Part shown: positions 1 to 10,497 of the stretch, piece by piece
Position numbering within the stretch: position 1 is the stretch's first letter
How the letters are laid out: each line of letters starts with the position of its first letter
Assembly (NCBI GenBank): GCA_039105265.1
Contig: JAPFFF010000013.1
Location: forward strand, 2,480,001-2,544,000
Source: Tritrichomonas musculus
Taxonomy: Eukaryota > Parabasalia > Tritrichomonadida > Tritrichomonadidae
DNA length: 64,000 bases
Reading direction: 5' to 3'
The notes under the pieces: generated by a model
What the model was told of the DNA's origin: nothing
Databases searched by the model: none
Seen by the model: the letters and a program-made list of their open reading frames with translations, nothing else
Position numbers and translations under genes: made by a program

Positions 1-500
1 ATCTTAATCGCGATAATATTCCAATTCAAAATGATGTTCAGTCCATGCCGACAAAACAATTACAAATACGATGTCAATGCTATTCTTCGAAAGACCGGCT
101 ACGTTATAATTGGTAACGAAAATGGCGATCGGTCTCGCTCTCGTAATCCGGCTCACAAAACAAATTTTCCACCAAATCATCATTCAAATAATCCGTTTTT
201 TCTCACAATCTATTCCCGATCCTTCAAGATATTTTGATTCTCCGATAACTGATGAAACTTCACAGATTCCATGCACCAACCAACTTTCCGATCAACCTGC
301 AGATGTTTCTCATACGATCTCTACCATTCCCAACTCATCTCTGGCAACTTCCAAACCTATTCGATTGATCGATTCTGAAATCTTGTTAGCTTCTGGTGTC
401 CATTACAACCCAGTCGGCCCCAACAACATCAAAAATCCCAACTGGATCATCATTACTGCATATATTGAAATGTATTCTATCAAAACGACATACACCTAAA
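1..500 (+). other. Unassigned GC-richer stretch with overlapping open frames
   Basis: Two overlapping plus-strand frames are open here. One comes in from the left edge and stops at 235-237, and one runs from an ATG at 110 to a stop at 497-499. Base composition from about 120 to 440 is richer in G and C than the flanking spacers. The second frame is rich in Pro, Ser and Thr and ends in a short segment containing SGVHYNPVGPNN. I do not recognise a family. It could be the 3' end of a gene whose body lies to the left, or a decayed one. A T-run at 565-580 separates it from the convergent gene that ends at 596. Confidence 0.2.
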
Positions 501-595
501 AAAAATAAGAAATTTAATCATTATTAGTAAAAAAAGGAGAAAATCTATTAGAAAATGTCAACCATTTTTTTTTTTTTTACTAAATAAAAATAAAT

Positions 596-3500
596 TTAAT
601 CAAGATTAATGAAAGTGTAATTTGGATTCACTGTCTTTGGAAGTGGCACTGGTGTAATAGACTGTCCGATAATACTCAATAGAATAATATAAGTATAATC
701 ACCATTGAATTTGCTCTTCTGATTTTTCATCTCCTCGTCAACTTCCTTCACCGTCAAGTGCATGAAATCTCGCACGAAAGGCCAGAGTCTCAGCGACATT
801 ATGCATCTATTCACTATTTCCTTTCCGAACCCTGCCTCCTCGATGTAGTTCCAGACGTCAGAGAACAAGATGTCAATTTTCTTTGTCATAATTGGAAAAA
901 CGTTTTTTGACTTAGTAGAGAAGGCCATTGGTATCATGCATTCGAAGATTCCTTCTTCCAAACCTCTGAATAATTGAGGCAAACACTTCACTTGCATTGA
1001 AGTCAACAAGTTATCTTTAACTTTTTGAAGTCTGTCCTTCATAAGGTCAAATATATGGTCAAATACAGTATCAATGTTATCTTCGTCAACACGGTTATGA
1101 CTGTCGGCGAAGAAGTGTTCACGAAGCTGCTTAATGTTCATTCTATTCATAGAAGTGCCCCACATTTTCTTATCTAGCAATTCAATAATTGAGAACGTTA
1201 CATCGAGCCTCAAAAAGTTCATCATGAATGCAACTTTTTGAGACAATTTAATACAAGGATCTTTGAATGTCTCATTATTGACTTCGACGAATTCTTCAGT
1301 CGATTCATTCTCATTCAATAACAAATTCTGTGGTGAAAGTGGCTCATCTTTAACCGCCTTTTTTTCGGTTGCTTTCAAAGCTTTCAAAATTTGCGGTTGG
1401 TTCGGAATGTACTTATTGTATATTGCGATATACTGGAACCATTTGAGACGAATCGAAGAGACGTTGTTGATGATGATACAAATATTTTCAAAGGTCAAAT
1501 TACGGTTTTCGGTTATGTCAGGACACCAAGAAGGGAAGGGTGACTTTGCCTTAACTGGCGTCTTTGAACCACGAGCATTTGAAGGCGCTGGCGGTGTCAA
1601 ACGAGCTCTAAATGGCTTTGAAATCAATGAAAGCATGACTTCAATGTAAGTTGAACAGATCGCTGAATCGAGAGACAAGAAGAGGAACAATTTATATTTA
1701 AGTTCATTTGGAGTGAAGTTCAAACTTGTGATGAAATTGAATCCTTGTTTAAAGAACGAGAAAATTTCGTAAATTGAATCACTTTCTCTCCTTCTATCGG
1801 ACTTTTTCACGAAGCTGTCCAAAGCAACAGAACGCTCGACCAATTCAATCTGAGAATTCAACATGTCGTAAATCCAATTTTCTATCAATTCATTGAAAAT
1901 AACCGCCGGATTCAATTCTGGCGGTTTTCTAAATAATTGATAAAGTTGCTGATAAGTCGACACGAAATAGACAAGAGTTTTTGAGTCAGGAAGAGGATCG
2001 AGTTTATTGAAAGACTTCGCAATTATGACAGCAATGCCGAGCAGGTCATTCATGATGTTGTCGCCAATGTTGGCGAAGTTTGGAAGGAATGATTCAAGAT
2101 AAAACGAACTGATTGATCGTGATCGATACAAAACAAGATCAATTGCGTTTCTCATGCTTTCAACGTCAATTACGCAAAGAGGAAGATGATTTGGACCTTC
2201 ATTGAATTCATCTTTTTTATTGAAATAAACTTTATTAAACAACTCCATTGAAGTGCATTCTTTATCACTATCAATGAAGATCAAACGATTAAAAACAGAA
2301 GTATTTATATTCTTCATTGAACTTACAAAAATTCTTTTTAAATCCTCAGAAAAACTTGAACTGTCACCGACATTTGATAATGAAAGAAGAAGGATTAATG
2401 ACGTTATTGATGGTCTTTGATATATTTCAGGCTTCGCTAATTGATTCATTAATAAATGAATGCATTTATCGCGTAATGAATTCAATATATCATTCAACAA
2501 TTGTTCTTCTTCTTTCGTGTGTTCAGAGTTGCTTATAGCGAAAAACAAGTTGTACATAATGATGCAGTACATGTTGATGTAAGCCTGTGAAGTGCACCAA
2601 AGTTTGTCAAGTTTTTCAGCCAATCGTGAAAAGAAATAAGAAGAAGGAATCGAATATCGCATCGCAATGTCAACAAGAAAGAGCCAATAATCAACAGGAA
2701 ATGCTCTACCAGAAATATCTTGTGAAACACGAAAACTTGATGCATTCAAAGAAACACCAAAAGCATCATTGTCGTTATCTTCATCATCGTCTCCATTATC
2801 TTCTACAACATCATCGACTTCATCATCTTCGCATTGACCACGATTCACGTAAATGAACTCCTTATTCATGCGCAGATACTTAAAGATGAAGACATCAGCT
2901 ACCAAATCAAACAAATTCTTGGGATTGACATTTAGATGAACGATCAAGTTTTCAAGTGGCTTGTCATGTGAATAAAACTTGTAATTAAAAACAACGGGTA
3001 TTTGGTGGTTACCAAATTTGACCTGTTTCATTATTTCGTTCTCTGCTGGCTCGTTCAATGACGGAATAACGACAACTTCTTTGTTCTTCTTGTTGTCGTA
3101 AAAGAACGTTATTTCAAGAGGAGCATCTTTGAAGACAGGAAAGACGCAATCAACGAGTCCGTCGACGATATTACGGGTGTAACTTTTTCTATTATATTGA
3201 AAATTAACGGTTACTTTTTTAGCTTCATTTTGGTCAATTGGGATGATGACAATGAAGACAGTGTTGCCTATTGGCTGCTGGCTCTCATCGCCAATTAATT
3301 CACCTATCTTCTTGGACATAATGGTCAATCTCAATTGAGCCGGATAAAGAAAAGTTTCTTTCTCTTCAACAGGGTGAATCCAGAGATTCTTTTGGCCAAT
3401 GCACAGTGCTCTCTGATACAGGTAGGTCAAGTATGATAAGAAATCTTTTTCATAGGAAAATTGGTCAGTCAACTTTTTCATTTCTTTTTCGGTCATTTGA

Positions 3501-4240
3501 ATCTTTTTGAATACTTCTTTGGTCATCAATTCAAAGGAGGGACTATGATGCTTGTCCGAGGGATAGATGATCGTCTGATAAAAGGCGTGTGCGAAATAAA
3601 ATGAAAAATTATTCTCCATCTCTTTACTGACGGTTTTTTTGACCTTTCTGTATTGATTTTTCACCTTTTCTAACAAAGTTTTGTGAAGCTCAATGAACTT
3701 GTCCATTTGTGAGAGCTCTTTCGCATTGATCATCAGCTGGCGGCACATCTCGTTCTCAATGGATGACGGGTCGTTGTTTGAGGAGCCCAAATTGATGGTG
3801 TCGACTAAGTTATGGATAAAAGTGACAAATAAATAAGGCGAAAGCGGTTCACGTAATGCTTGAAATAACTTTTTGCGTGATTCAAGGGATGATATGTCAT
3901 TTAAAATGGAATCTGCTTCGGCAGGTCGCTGGTGATAGCTGGATATAAATGAAAAATATTGTAAGTAATCAGCAAAAAATATTAATGTTTCATCTGATCG
4001 AAAAAATCTGCCCATTTCTGGTTTTAGACATCCTTTATCAAAATCATAAAATTCTTTGGAAAAAATAAACGATAAATCATGCGCTAGTAATAACTTATCA
4101 TCATCATTTAATTTGGTATAATGATGACGAGTAAGAGCTTGCGAAATTTGTTTTGTTTCATCGTTCTCATTCTGTAATCTGCTTACAAAGGTTTTTCTAA
4201 AGTCTGTAGTAAGAAGTAGACCTGAATCAAACCTATGCAT
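596..4240 (-). CDS. Large cytosolic protein, possibly C2/MUN-like (Unc13-type)
   Basis: Open frame of 1214 residues from an ATG, with no signal peptide or membrane segment. Residues about 295-400 read as a beta-rich block that could be a degenerate C2 domain. Residues about 466-495 are a near-continuous Asp/Glu run. The last 200 residues are helical, with a 'LRGLEEGIFE...LFSDVWNYIEEAG' kind of pattern reminiscent of the MUN domain of Unc13/Munc13 vesicle-priming factors, but no diagnostic motif proves it. A short basic Pro-rich loop (SNARGSKTPVKAKSPFPSW) lies near residue 875. The gene is followed by an independent minus-strand gene further right, not an operon. If the MUN reading is right it would act in secretory-vesicle tethering; treat that as a hypothesis. 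Otherwise it is a trichomonad hypothetical protein. Confidence 0.75.
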   Translation of the reverse strand: MHRFDSGLLLTTDFRKTFVSRLQNENDETKQISQALTRHHYTKLNDDDKLLLAHDLSFIFSKEFYDFDKGCLKPEMGRFFRSDETLIFFADYLQYFSFISSYHQRPAEADSILNDISSLESRKKLFQALREPLSPYLFVTFIHNLVDTINLGSSNNDPSSIENEMCRQLMINAKELSQMDKFIELHKTLLEKVKNQYRKVKKTVSKEMENNFSFYFAHAFYQTIIYPSDKHHSPSFELMTKEVFKKIQMTEKEMKKLTDQFSYEKDFLSYLTYLYQRALCIGQKNLWIHPVEEKETFLYPAQLRLTIMSKKIGELIGDESQQPIGNTVFIVIIPIDQNEAKKVTVNFQYNRKSYTRNIVDGLVDCVFPVFKDAPLEITFFYDNKKNKEVVVIPSLNEPAENEIMKQVKFGNHQIPVVFNYKFYSHDKPLENLIVHLNVNPKNLFDLVADVFIFKYLRMNKEFIYVNRGQCEDDEVDDVVEDNGDDDEDNDNDAFGVSLNASSFRVSQDISGRAFPVDYWLFLVDIAMRYSIPSSYFFSRLAEKLDKLWCTSQAYINMYCIIMYNLFFAISNSEHTKEEEQLLNDILNSLRDKCIHLLMNQLAKPEIYQRPSITSLILLLSLSNVGDSSSFSEDLKRIFVSSMKNINTSVFNRLIFIDSDKECTSMELFNKVYFNKKDEFNEGPNHLPLCVIDVESMRNAIDLVLYRSRSISSFYLESFLPNFANIGDNIMNDLLGIAVIIAKSFNKLDPLPDSKTLVYFVSTYQQLYQLFRKPPELNPAVIFNELIENWIYDMLNSQIELVERSVALDSFVKKSDRRRESDSIYEIFSFFKQGFNFITSLNFTPNELKYKLFLFLSLDSAICSTYIEVMLSLISKPFRARLTPPAPSNARGSKTPVKAKSPFPSWCPDITENRNLTFENICIIINNVSSIRLKWFQYIAIYNKYIPNQPQILKALKATEKKAVKDEPLSPQNLLLNENESTEEFVEVNNETFKDPCIKLSQKVAFMMNFLRLDVTFSIIELLDKKMWGTSMNRMNIKQLREHFFADSHNRVDEDNIDTVFDHIFDLMKDRLQKVKDNLLTSMQVKCLPQLFRGLEEGIFECMIPMAFSTKSKNVFPIMTKKIDILFSDVWNYIEEAGFGKEIVNRCIMSLRLWPFVRDFMHLTVKEVDEEMKNQKSKFNGDYTYIILLSIIGQSITPVPLPKTVNPNYTFINLD

Positions 4241-5401
4241 CGATTGTTATTTTTTTTCAATAAGAAAATAACGAACGAATTCAAATTCCGGTCAATTTCT
4301 TGGTGAAATTTCAAAGCTTTTTTGAATCATAGAATTTTTACAATTCACATAAAACTAAAAATATTTTCTTTTATTAAAATTAATAATAATACTAATTTTA
4401 TTATATAATTTATATTATTATAAAATTTATTTATTTTAGTTTAGTTTAAATCAATTATTAAGAGTGATATTTATTATATAAAATTAGCACAAATTTACTC
4501 ACAAAATTTTTTTTGAAAATAATTGAAAAACTTCATCTTCATCTTTCAAAAAATTTTTGTTTTAAATTTGAGACAAATTCTTTAATATTTTCAAAATATG
4601 ATTTTTTAGTAAAGAGTCTTTTCAGTTTCTTGTGATTTTTACAAATTCATTGCAGTTTTCAAAAACTCATGTTTATTCTAAAATCATTAAGATTTTCGGA
4701 AACATTAAATTTTACAAAATCTGCTAGCTTTGTTGATTGGGCTGTATTCATGATATCAAAAATATTTGAAGAATCTTAATATTTCATTATTTCTCAAAAA
4801 TTTTCTGAATTAGAAAAATATTCGGAGTTATTTTCAAAATCAATAAACTTTTTATTAACAAATCAATTCATAACATCTAGTATCTTTACAGATTCTTCTT
4901 ATTTCATTATTTCAAATATTATTAATAATTCAACATTTGCACAAATATCTCATTCGCAATCTTCTAATCGAGACACTACTTATTCAATGATATTAATTTA
5001 ATCATTTACTATGTTGTAAAAACAGCAACTTTCTCATTGGTATACTCATTATCAGTAACTCGTGCTGAATGTGCTAATAACGAAAGCAGCATATTTTTTA
5101 TGAGATACAAATGTTAACTACACAAAATATGCTCCTTATATAATGCGCTCTATTTCACCTTTATTAAAAAAGGAAGGCATTTGAATACAGAAGCGAATTT
5201 TCTGATATTTCTAATAATTCATATAATAATGAAAAAGGAACAGCAAATAATGAACAAACAATAAATTTAAAATAACAGATAATGCAAATTAAATTATTAA
5301 TTTACATTATGTTTATGATACAGGTAATTCCAATTTGAAGAATGAAAAATGTAATAAAAGTCAATATTTATTTAGAGATGAAGTAAACTTTAAGTGAAAA
5401 G
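4241..5401. other. AT-rich spacer, no gene recognised
   Basis: About 1.16 kb between two minus-strand genes. It is made of A/T-rich sequence with short open stretches such as an Asn/Ser-rich one near 4830-5000, none with a convincing start, length or motif. I see no tRNA, repeat array or transposon end here. Confidence 0.5.
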
Positions 5402-6901
5402 TTATTGCTCGCGGATTGTCCCAAAGAATTCAAGAGCTGAAAAAATGAACCAATTGTTTCCAGCTGTGTTAGTGCCTATTTGCTGTATCCGAAGGTACTG
5501 GAAGTATTCATTCAGTGATTTACCTTCTCGAACTTCAAATGTATTCGAGTATCCTTTCCCATCGAGGCTTTTGTCGTTTGTTCGTGCATCAAGTGGCGTC
5601 CAGCTTTCTCCGTCATTTGAGCCATCAAGGCGCCAGCTCTGTGGATGGTGGTGGCCAGCCCCACCCCAGCTGTTGGATCTAATTGAATAGAAAGAAGGCT
5701 TCACTTTTCTGTCCTTGAAATCAACAGTCAGCCACGAGTTGGCTGTGTTGCTGGAATAAAAGCAGCCATACGTGTCACTGAAATTAACAACATTCTTGGA
5801 CTGATAACTAGGTTCACTACTACTATAAGCTTGTGATGATGTGATGTTGATGGTTCCGCTGTCAAGGACGCTTGCTGGGTTTCCGTTGCCAAGTTTGGCG
5901 ATTATTCCATTGAATCTGTTGTTCGCATTGCTGTCGTATTCAACGGTCGTGCACTTGTGCCTGTCAATGACTGCATATCTGTTCCGATTCAACAATTTTC
6001 GTTCTTCCTCTGTCTTCGCCTTTGCAACGACGTCTCTGTTCGTGAAGAAGCACTTTTTCAGTTTGTTCCAAAGCTGAATCGTCATCTCTTCTTCCTCAAT
6101 TTTCTCTAAAAACTCGTTGAACTTGCCCTCGCTCAGTGACGAAAACTCAACAAGCTCATAAAACAAAACTTTTTCTGAATAATCAACTTTTTCTATCGAT
6201 TGAAAAAGTTGGTCAATAAAGTCTAAAAGTGAATCTTCACTTCTCAATTTTAGTTCATCGCTGTTTAGAATTGAATAAAGAATTGGAAGAGGAAGTACCT
6301 GAAGCTTTTGAGGATCAATTGAGTAAAAGTGGCTCGAAATAAATTTAACTAGTTGATCGTTATCATATGAAAATCGGAATGGACTAGAATTAAGATTATT
6401 AAAATTTTGGAAATATTGCATGTACAGAAGTTTCTGGATACAATCATCAATATTCGTCTCTTCTGCCAAAATGGGGAAAATTTCATTAACTTTGTCAAGT
6501 ATTTCTTGATTCCAAAGCAAAAGAGAGATTATTCGAAGTTTTTGGCTCTCGTTAAAATCAATATCAACACTTTCTCCAATTGTTATTGATATAAGCTTTT
6601 CGAGTATTTCGTTGTCGATTTCTGTGTTAAAATTTATTCTTTTAGTAATTTCATCTAATCGAAGTATGTTATTTGTTGGATCAGAATAATGAAGCGATGA
6701 AACGCGTGGAGAAATAAATTCGGCTAAAAATCGATGCATTTTTATCGCATATTGTCCTAGGAGAAATAAAAAATCGTCGTCGTGTAATTTTATTTCATCC
6801 AAATTACTTGAATGCAAGATCGAAATCGGTGTATCGTCGCTAGAAGGGAAAACAATGTTTTTCAAGCCAGATGCTGAAATGGAAAATGATTTCTTACTCA
6901 T
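5402..6901 (-). CDS. F5/8 type C (discoidin) domain protein with helical N-terminal region
   Basis: 499 residues from an ATG. Residues about 1-320 are mostly helical and carry a BTB/BACK-like pattern ('IDFNESQKLRIISLLLWN', 'LPLPILYSILNS'). The C-terminal 150 residues are a recognisable F5/8 type C / discoidin-like jelly roll: 'SWLTVDFKDRKVKPSFYSIRS', then 'HHPQSWRLDGSNDGESWTPLD' and a final 'YLRIQQIGTN...FSALEFFG'. Proteins with this layout form a large family in trichomonads. Without a signal peptide it is probably intracellular, with the discoidin fold acting as a ligand or protein-binding module. A decayed paralogue of its N-terminal half lies at 22585-22780. The exact N-terminal fold is inferred, while the C-terminal domain is clear. 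Confidence 0.88.
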   Translation of the reverse strand: MSKKSFSISASGLKNIVFPSSDDTPISILHSSNLDEIKLHDDDFLFLLGQYAIKMHRFLAEFISPRVSSLHYSDPTNNILRLDEITKRINFNTEIDNEILEKLISITIGESVDIDFNESQKLRIISLLLWNQEILDKVNEIFPILAEETNIDDCIQKLLYMQYFQNFNNLNSSPFRFSYDNDQLVKFISSHFYSIDPQKLQVLPLPILYSILNSDELKLRSEDSLLDFIDQLFQSIEKVDYSEKVLFYELVEFSSLSEGKFNEFLEKIEEEEMTIQLWNKLKKCFFTNRDVVAKAKTEEERKLLNRNRYAVIDRHKCTTVEYDSNANNRFNGIIAKLGNGNPASVLDSGTINITSSQAYSSSEPSYQSKNVVNFSDTYGCFYSSNTANSWLTVDFKDRKVKPSFYSIRSNSWGGAGHHHPQSWRLDGSNDGESWTPLDARTNDKSLDGKGYSNTFEVREGKSLNEYFQYLRIQQIGTNTAGNNWFIFSALEFFGTIREQ

Positions 6902-7312
6902 TTAGTAAAGTTTTTTTTGGGAAAATATTCTTCAATTGCATTCAAATTTTGAAGCGACAGGTAGCAAATTGAATGCACAAGGTCAAATTAAAAAATAAAA
7001 ATATTGTGAAATTTACTGAATTTTATTATATTTATATCTTTTATTTATTATCTATATTATTTACTATTTATATAAATATACTCTATTTTTAATGAAAATA
7101 TTTAAAAATGGACAAAAGAGTTTTCGTAAAACTCCCTTAATTTAGTTGGTAAACTTTTTGAATAATTTTGAGAAAAATTTCATATCTCTTTATCTAGCCA
7201 GACAATTGATATTTTAAGTGGTGCTAATCGAAAATATAGACCATTATGAAATATATATTTTGATTTTTTATAATTCTGTAAGAGAATTTCAAAGAAATTT
7301 GAAATTTTGTTA
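6902..7312. other. AT-rich spacer
   Basis: Upstream region of the F5/8 type C gene. No coding or repeat signal was found before the transposon target-site duplication at 7313. Confidence 0.4.
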
Positions 7313-7320
7313 AATTTTGC

Positions 7321-7837
7321 GGCTGAATGTAGAAGTATTGAATTTTCGTGCCTGCTTTTTGAAAGGGTGTATGCAAATAACATCAGAAAAAAAATTGAAT
7401 AAGGACGATCAAAATCGACCAAATAAATACACAAAACTAAAATTGAATTAAAAACGATACAATTATTCAAAAAGTGGAAACGATAAGCATTTTTATTATT
7501 GTGGCGCCTTTTTTAACAAGAACTCTGGGACTTAGATTTTGAACTTCTTCTGCAGGGATGTTCTCAGTCTATATCTTGGAGGTTTAGCTTGTGAATTCCT
7601 ACTGCAGGGGGATTTACCAGCTAAATTTCTGAGATTTAGAAATGTTGAACATTTTTTTGCGAGGAAGCTCATGTTTTAAGCTTCTGGAACGTAAATTGTG
7701 AGATCTTCTGCAGAGATTTCACCATTTAAACTTCAGATTGACAATTTCAATTTCATCATCGGGATTAAAGTTTTACGGAATACAGCTTAGAGATGGAAAA
7801 TAATAGCTGCTATAATCTATAAACTATTATTTGCTGT
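7321..7837 (+). repeat. Left terminal inverted repeat of foldback element
   Basis: 517 bp, inverted copy of 8432-8948. It holds three spaced CTGCAG-centred motifs (at 7550, 7602 and 7708) inside loosely repeated blocks of the form 'TTCTGCAGNGAT', which look like subterminal binding-site repeats. The short open frames in both arms begin with the same residues only because the arms are copies. Confidence 0.9.
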
Positions 7838-8431
7838 GTATTTATTTCTTTTCTTGTATTTGCTTTTAAATGTTTTTTTATCATTTTTGATTTTTGTCTA
7901 ATTCATCTTAGTTCTTTTTATTCATTGCTTATGCGACTATAAAAATCAAATTAATAACATTCTTTAAGTTAACTTTTAATGATTAAATTATGAGAATTCT
8001 CTTCTACTTAATAATGATTTTATATAATATTAATAAACATTATTATTTCAATTATTTTTTCATAAAAATTGCTTAATGGTTAAAGAATAAAATACTTTGG
8101 TTCGATTGTCTTCATGACGCTTTTTTTTTTTTTGCCAATATTTACTTTTAAAATATGGATAATGGCTTAAAAATTCTATAAATCAAATACAACAAATGCT
8201 CAAAAAGATTTAATAATGAAGAATTAAACATATAATAAAATGCAATTTTAATTTATGTATCATCTTTTAAAAAATATTAAAATTATTGTATAAACGAATG
8301 AGCTAGTGAAAGGAATAAGAATTTTTAGAACTTATCGAGAGCAAAATAGACAATTTAGTTATTTATTTGGAGGATTATTTAAAAAAGATATTAAATAATT
8401 ATTAATTATAAATAAGCATCTCATGATAAAA

Positions 8432-8948
8432 ACAGCAAATAATAGTTTATAGATTATAGCAGCTATTATTTTCCATCTCTAAGCTGTATTCCGTAAAACT
8501 TTAATCCCGATGATGAAATTGAAATTGTCAATCTGAAGTTTAAATGGTGAAATCTCTGCAGAAGATCTCACAATTTACGTTCCAGAAGCTTAAAACATGA
8601 GCTTCCTCGCAAAAAAATGTTCAACATTTCTAAATCTCAGAAATTTAGCTGGTAAATCCCCCTGCAGTAGGAATTCACAAGCTAAACCTCCAAGATATAG
8701 ACTGAGAACATCCCTGCAGAAGAAGTTCAAAATCTAAGTCCCAGAGTTCTTGTTAAAAAAGGCGCCACAATAATAAAAATGCTTATCGTTTCCACTTTTT
8801 GAATAATTGTATCGTTTTTAATTCAATTTTAGTTTTGTGTATTTATTTGGTCGATTTTGATCGTCCTTATTCAATTTTTTTTCTGATGTTATTTGCATAC
8901 ACCCTTTCAAAAAGCAGGCACGAAAATTCAATACTTCTACATTCAGCC
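8432..8948 (-). repeat. Right terminal inverted repeat of foldback element
   Basis: 517 bp, reverse complement of 7321-7837. The outer boundary is set by the 8-bp direct repeat aattttgc at 8949-8956. The inner boundary is where complementarity stops after ttgctgt. Confidence 0.9.
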
Positions 8949-8956
8949 AATTTTGC

Positions 8957-9404
8957 GCATATTTTTTTATTATCTAAATCTATAGCGGTCCATTTTTTGT
9001 AATTTTAACTTAAAATATAGGACAATACATTTCATACCTTTTGAGCTTATATTGTCCCGTAACAATTACTGCATATTTAGAAAATTACCATTTTTGATCA
9101 TTTTTAATATCTTCTTACCAGTAAATTTAATCTGGCCCAAATCATGTCTACCATAACTAATTCATATACTAATCATGTTAGAATGAATATTATCTGAATA
9201 TATTAAATATTCACGATTTTTTCTCTCAAAAAAAATTCAATACTTCAGAGTTTCCACACCTTTGGTTACAAAAAGGAAATGAATCCAGTCTTAGCTAAAA
9301 CTCATCATATTTGAAATTGTCGTCTTAAAAAAGAAACAATATTGCATCATATATTATAGGACTTCTCCAATCTTTTGAAGGTTTGTTTTTTGTGATTCTC
9401 TTGA
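8957..9404. other. AT-rich spacer with a short hairpin
   Basis: No gene seen. A small stem formed by ggacaata near 9020 and tattgtcc near 9050 could form a hairpin; its significance is unknown. Confidence 0.3.
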
Positions 9405-9515
9405 TATTATTTTTATACGTACCAAATAAACTTTACCAAAGCTTCCTTTTCCAAGGCTGTCTGTAATCTCATATTGACTGAAATCAATTTTGCAATGATG
9501 TATATAAGAGGGTAA
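9405..9515 (-). pseudogene. Relic of a protein kinase N-lobe
   Basis: Read on the minus strand, this stretch encodes IDFSQYEITDSLGKGSFG followed by KVYLV, an unmistakable kinase glycine-rich loop (GxGxFGxV) of the type found in the kinase genes elsewhere in the window. There is no start codon in frame upstream. After KVYLV the similarity ends, and the frame hits a stop about 25 codons later without the VAIK lysine, HRD or DFG motifs. It is therefore the 5' stub of a kinase gene whose catalytic part is lost or moved, perhaps when the neighbouring inverted repeats formed. Confidence 0.75.
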
Positions 9516-9786
9516 AAATATTTTCTAAAACCTGGAATTGATTTAATTAAAAAAAATGAAAGAGATTCATTTCATAGTGGAAATCAAAATTTTCAAAAAG
9601 CAAATTTCAGAACATAATTGGTCAATAAAATTGTAAACTATTGCACATGATTTTTATTTTTTTGTTATTTAAATCCAGTCCACTATCTGTATGTCATACA
9701 GTATATGAATAATTAAATAAATAATAATCACATATGCTAATATTCAAAAAACAAAAACAAATTAATAAGTTTAATTCATGATTTAG

Positions 9787-10485
9787 TTATGGATGTTCAT
9801 TTTCAACTTGTTTTTTATTAGTTTTGCAAATAGAAATAATACATGTCGTTATAAAAATAAAAATAATACAAAGAAGTGCATAAAAAATCATCAAGTAAGC
9901 TATATTTTTTGGAATGATAACCATTTCAATGGTTTCATTATTATTATAATAATGAAACATTAATTTATTATTTAGACAAGATAACCTCCATTTTAAAATG
10001 GAAAAACTTTTTCCCATTTCATAAATATCAACTTCATCACAAAACGTATCATTCGTATTATCATATTCATCTTGTATGGTCATCCAAAATTCTATATCAT
10101 CATATTTGAAAAAATAAATATATGATAAAACTTCGTTATATTTTAAAAAATTTTCAAAAAATATGTCTTTCCTTTTTGTTAAATTCAATGATTGGATGAT
10201 TGTCGCCATTTTTTCTTTGAGTTTATATTCGTCAATATTCTTTTTATGAAAAAAAATAGGATTATTATAAGTTATAAATTGATAATTAGATATATCATCA
10301 TAATTTAAATTGAGTTCCATTCCACAATTAAAACTTGCTGAACAATTGTTCAAAAAAATATCTAAATTAGAATAACAATGAATTTTATTTGAAGATAATT
10401 GTATTTCTGCATTTTTTTGATCATTTTCTAAAATTATTGAACTGCAAAAAGAAGAAAAAGTGAACATGTATAAAAGAAATGTCAT
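9787..10485 (-). CDS. Type I single-pass membrane protein, copy A of inverted pair
   Basis: 232 residues. The N-terminal hydrophobic stretch MTFLLYMFTFSSFCSS is a likely signal peptide. The ectodomain of about 165 residues has several Cys (positions near 37, 48, 54 and later). A single membrane helix follows near residues 196-220 (YLMIFYALLCIIFIFITTCI), with a short tail ICKTNKKQVENEHP. This is the architecture of trichomonad surface proteins, but I recognise no domain. The protein is identical to the one encoded at 13227-13925 in the opposite orientation. An initiator-like TCATT lies 8-12 bases before the ATG on the coding strand. It is divergent from the multi-pass gene that begins at 10792. 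Function unknown; cell-surface or endomembrane location is inferred. Confidence 0.82.
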   Translation of the reverse strand: MTFLLYMFTFSSFCSSIILENDQKNAEIQLSSNKIHCYSNLDIFLNNCSASFNCGMELNLNYDDISNYQFITYNNPIFFHKKNIDEYKLKEKMATIIQSLNLTKRKDIFFENFLKYNEVLSYIYFFKYDDIEFWMTIQDEYDNTNDTFCDEVDIYEMGKSFSILKWRLSCLNNKLMFHYYNNNETIEMVIIPKNIAYLMIFYALLCIIFIFITTCIISICKTNKKQVENEHP

Positions 10486-10492
10486 TTTAATA

Positions 10493-10497
10493 AATGA
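10493..10497 (-). promoter_or_regulatory. Initiator-like TCATT before copy A
   Basis: TCATT on the coding strand, matching the trichomonad Inr consensus TCA(+1)Y(T/A), about 10 bases before the ATG at 10485. The mirror image lies at 13215-13219. Confidence 0.45.

Larger units (their letters stand above)
7321..8948. mobile_element. Foldback DNA transposon, non-autonomous, 517-bp inverted arms
   Basis: A 1628-bp element whose ends are inverted copies of each other: 7321-7837 and 8432-8948, both 517 bp, identical wherever I compared them. The tips read GGCTGAATGTAGAAG. The same 8 bases, aattttgc, lie directly outside each end (7313-7320 and 8949-8956), which is a target-site duplication and marks a real transposition event. 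If the tip G is counted as target, the duplication is 9 bp. The 594-bp middle is AT-rich with no transposase frame, so the element must have been moved by an enzyme encoded elsewhere. An 8-9 bp duplication with GG tips fits Merlin-, hAT- or Mutator-type elements; I cannot choose among them. The identity of the arms suggests a young insertion or ongoing conversion between arms. Confidence 0.9.

Noticed and set aside
7180-7470. 96-codon minus frame sharing its start with the frame at 8799-9002
   Set aside because: Both lie in the transposon's inverted arms and run out into unrelated flanks. The shared residues come from the arms being copies, not from a gene.
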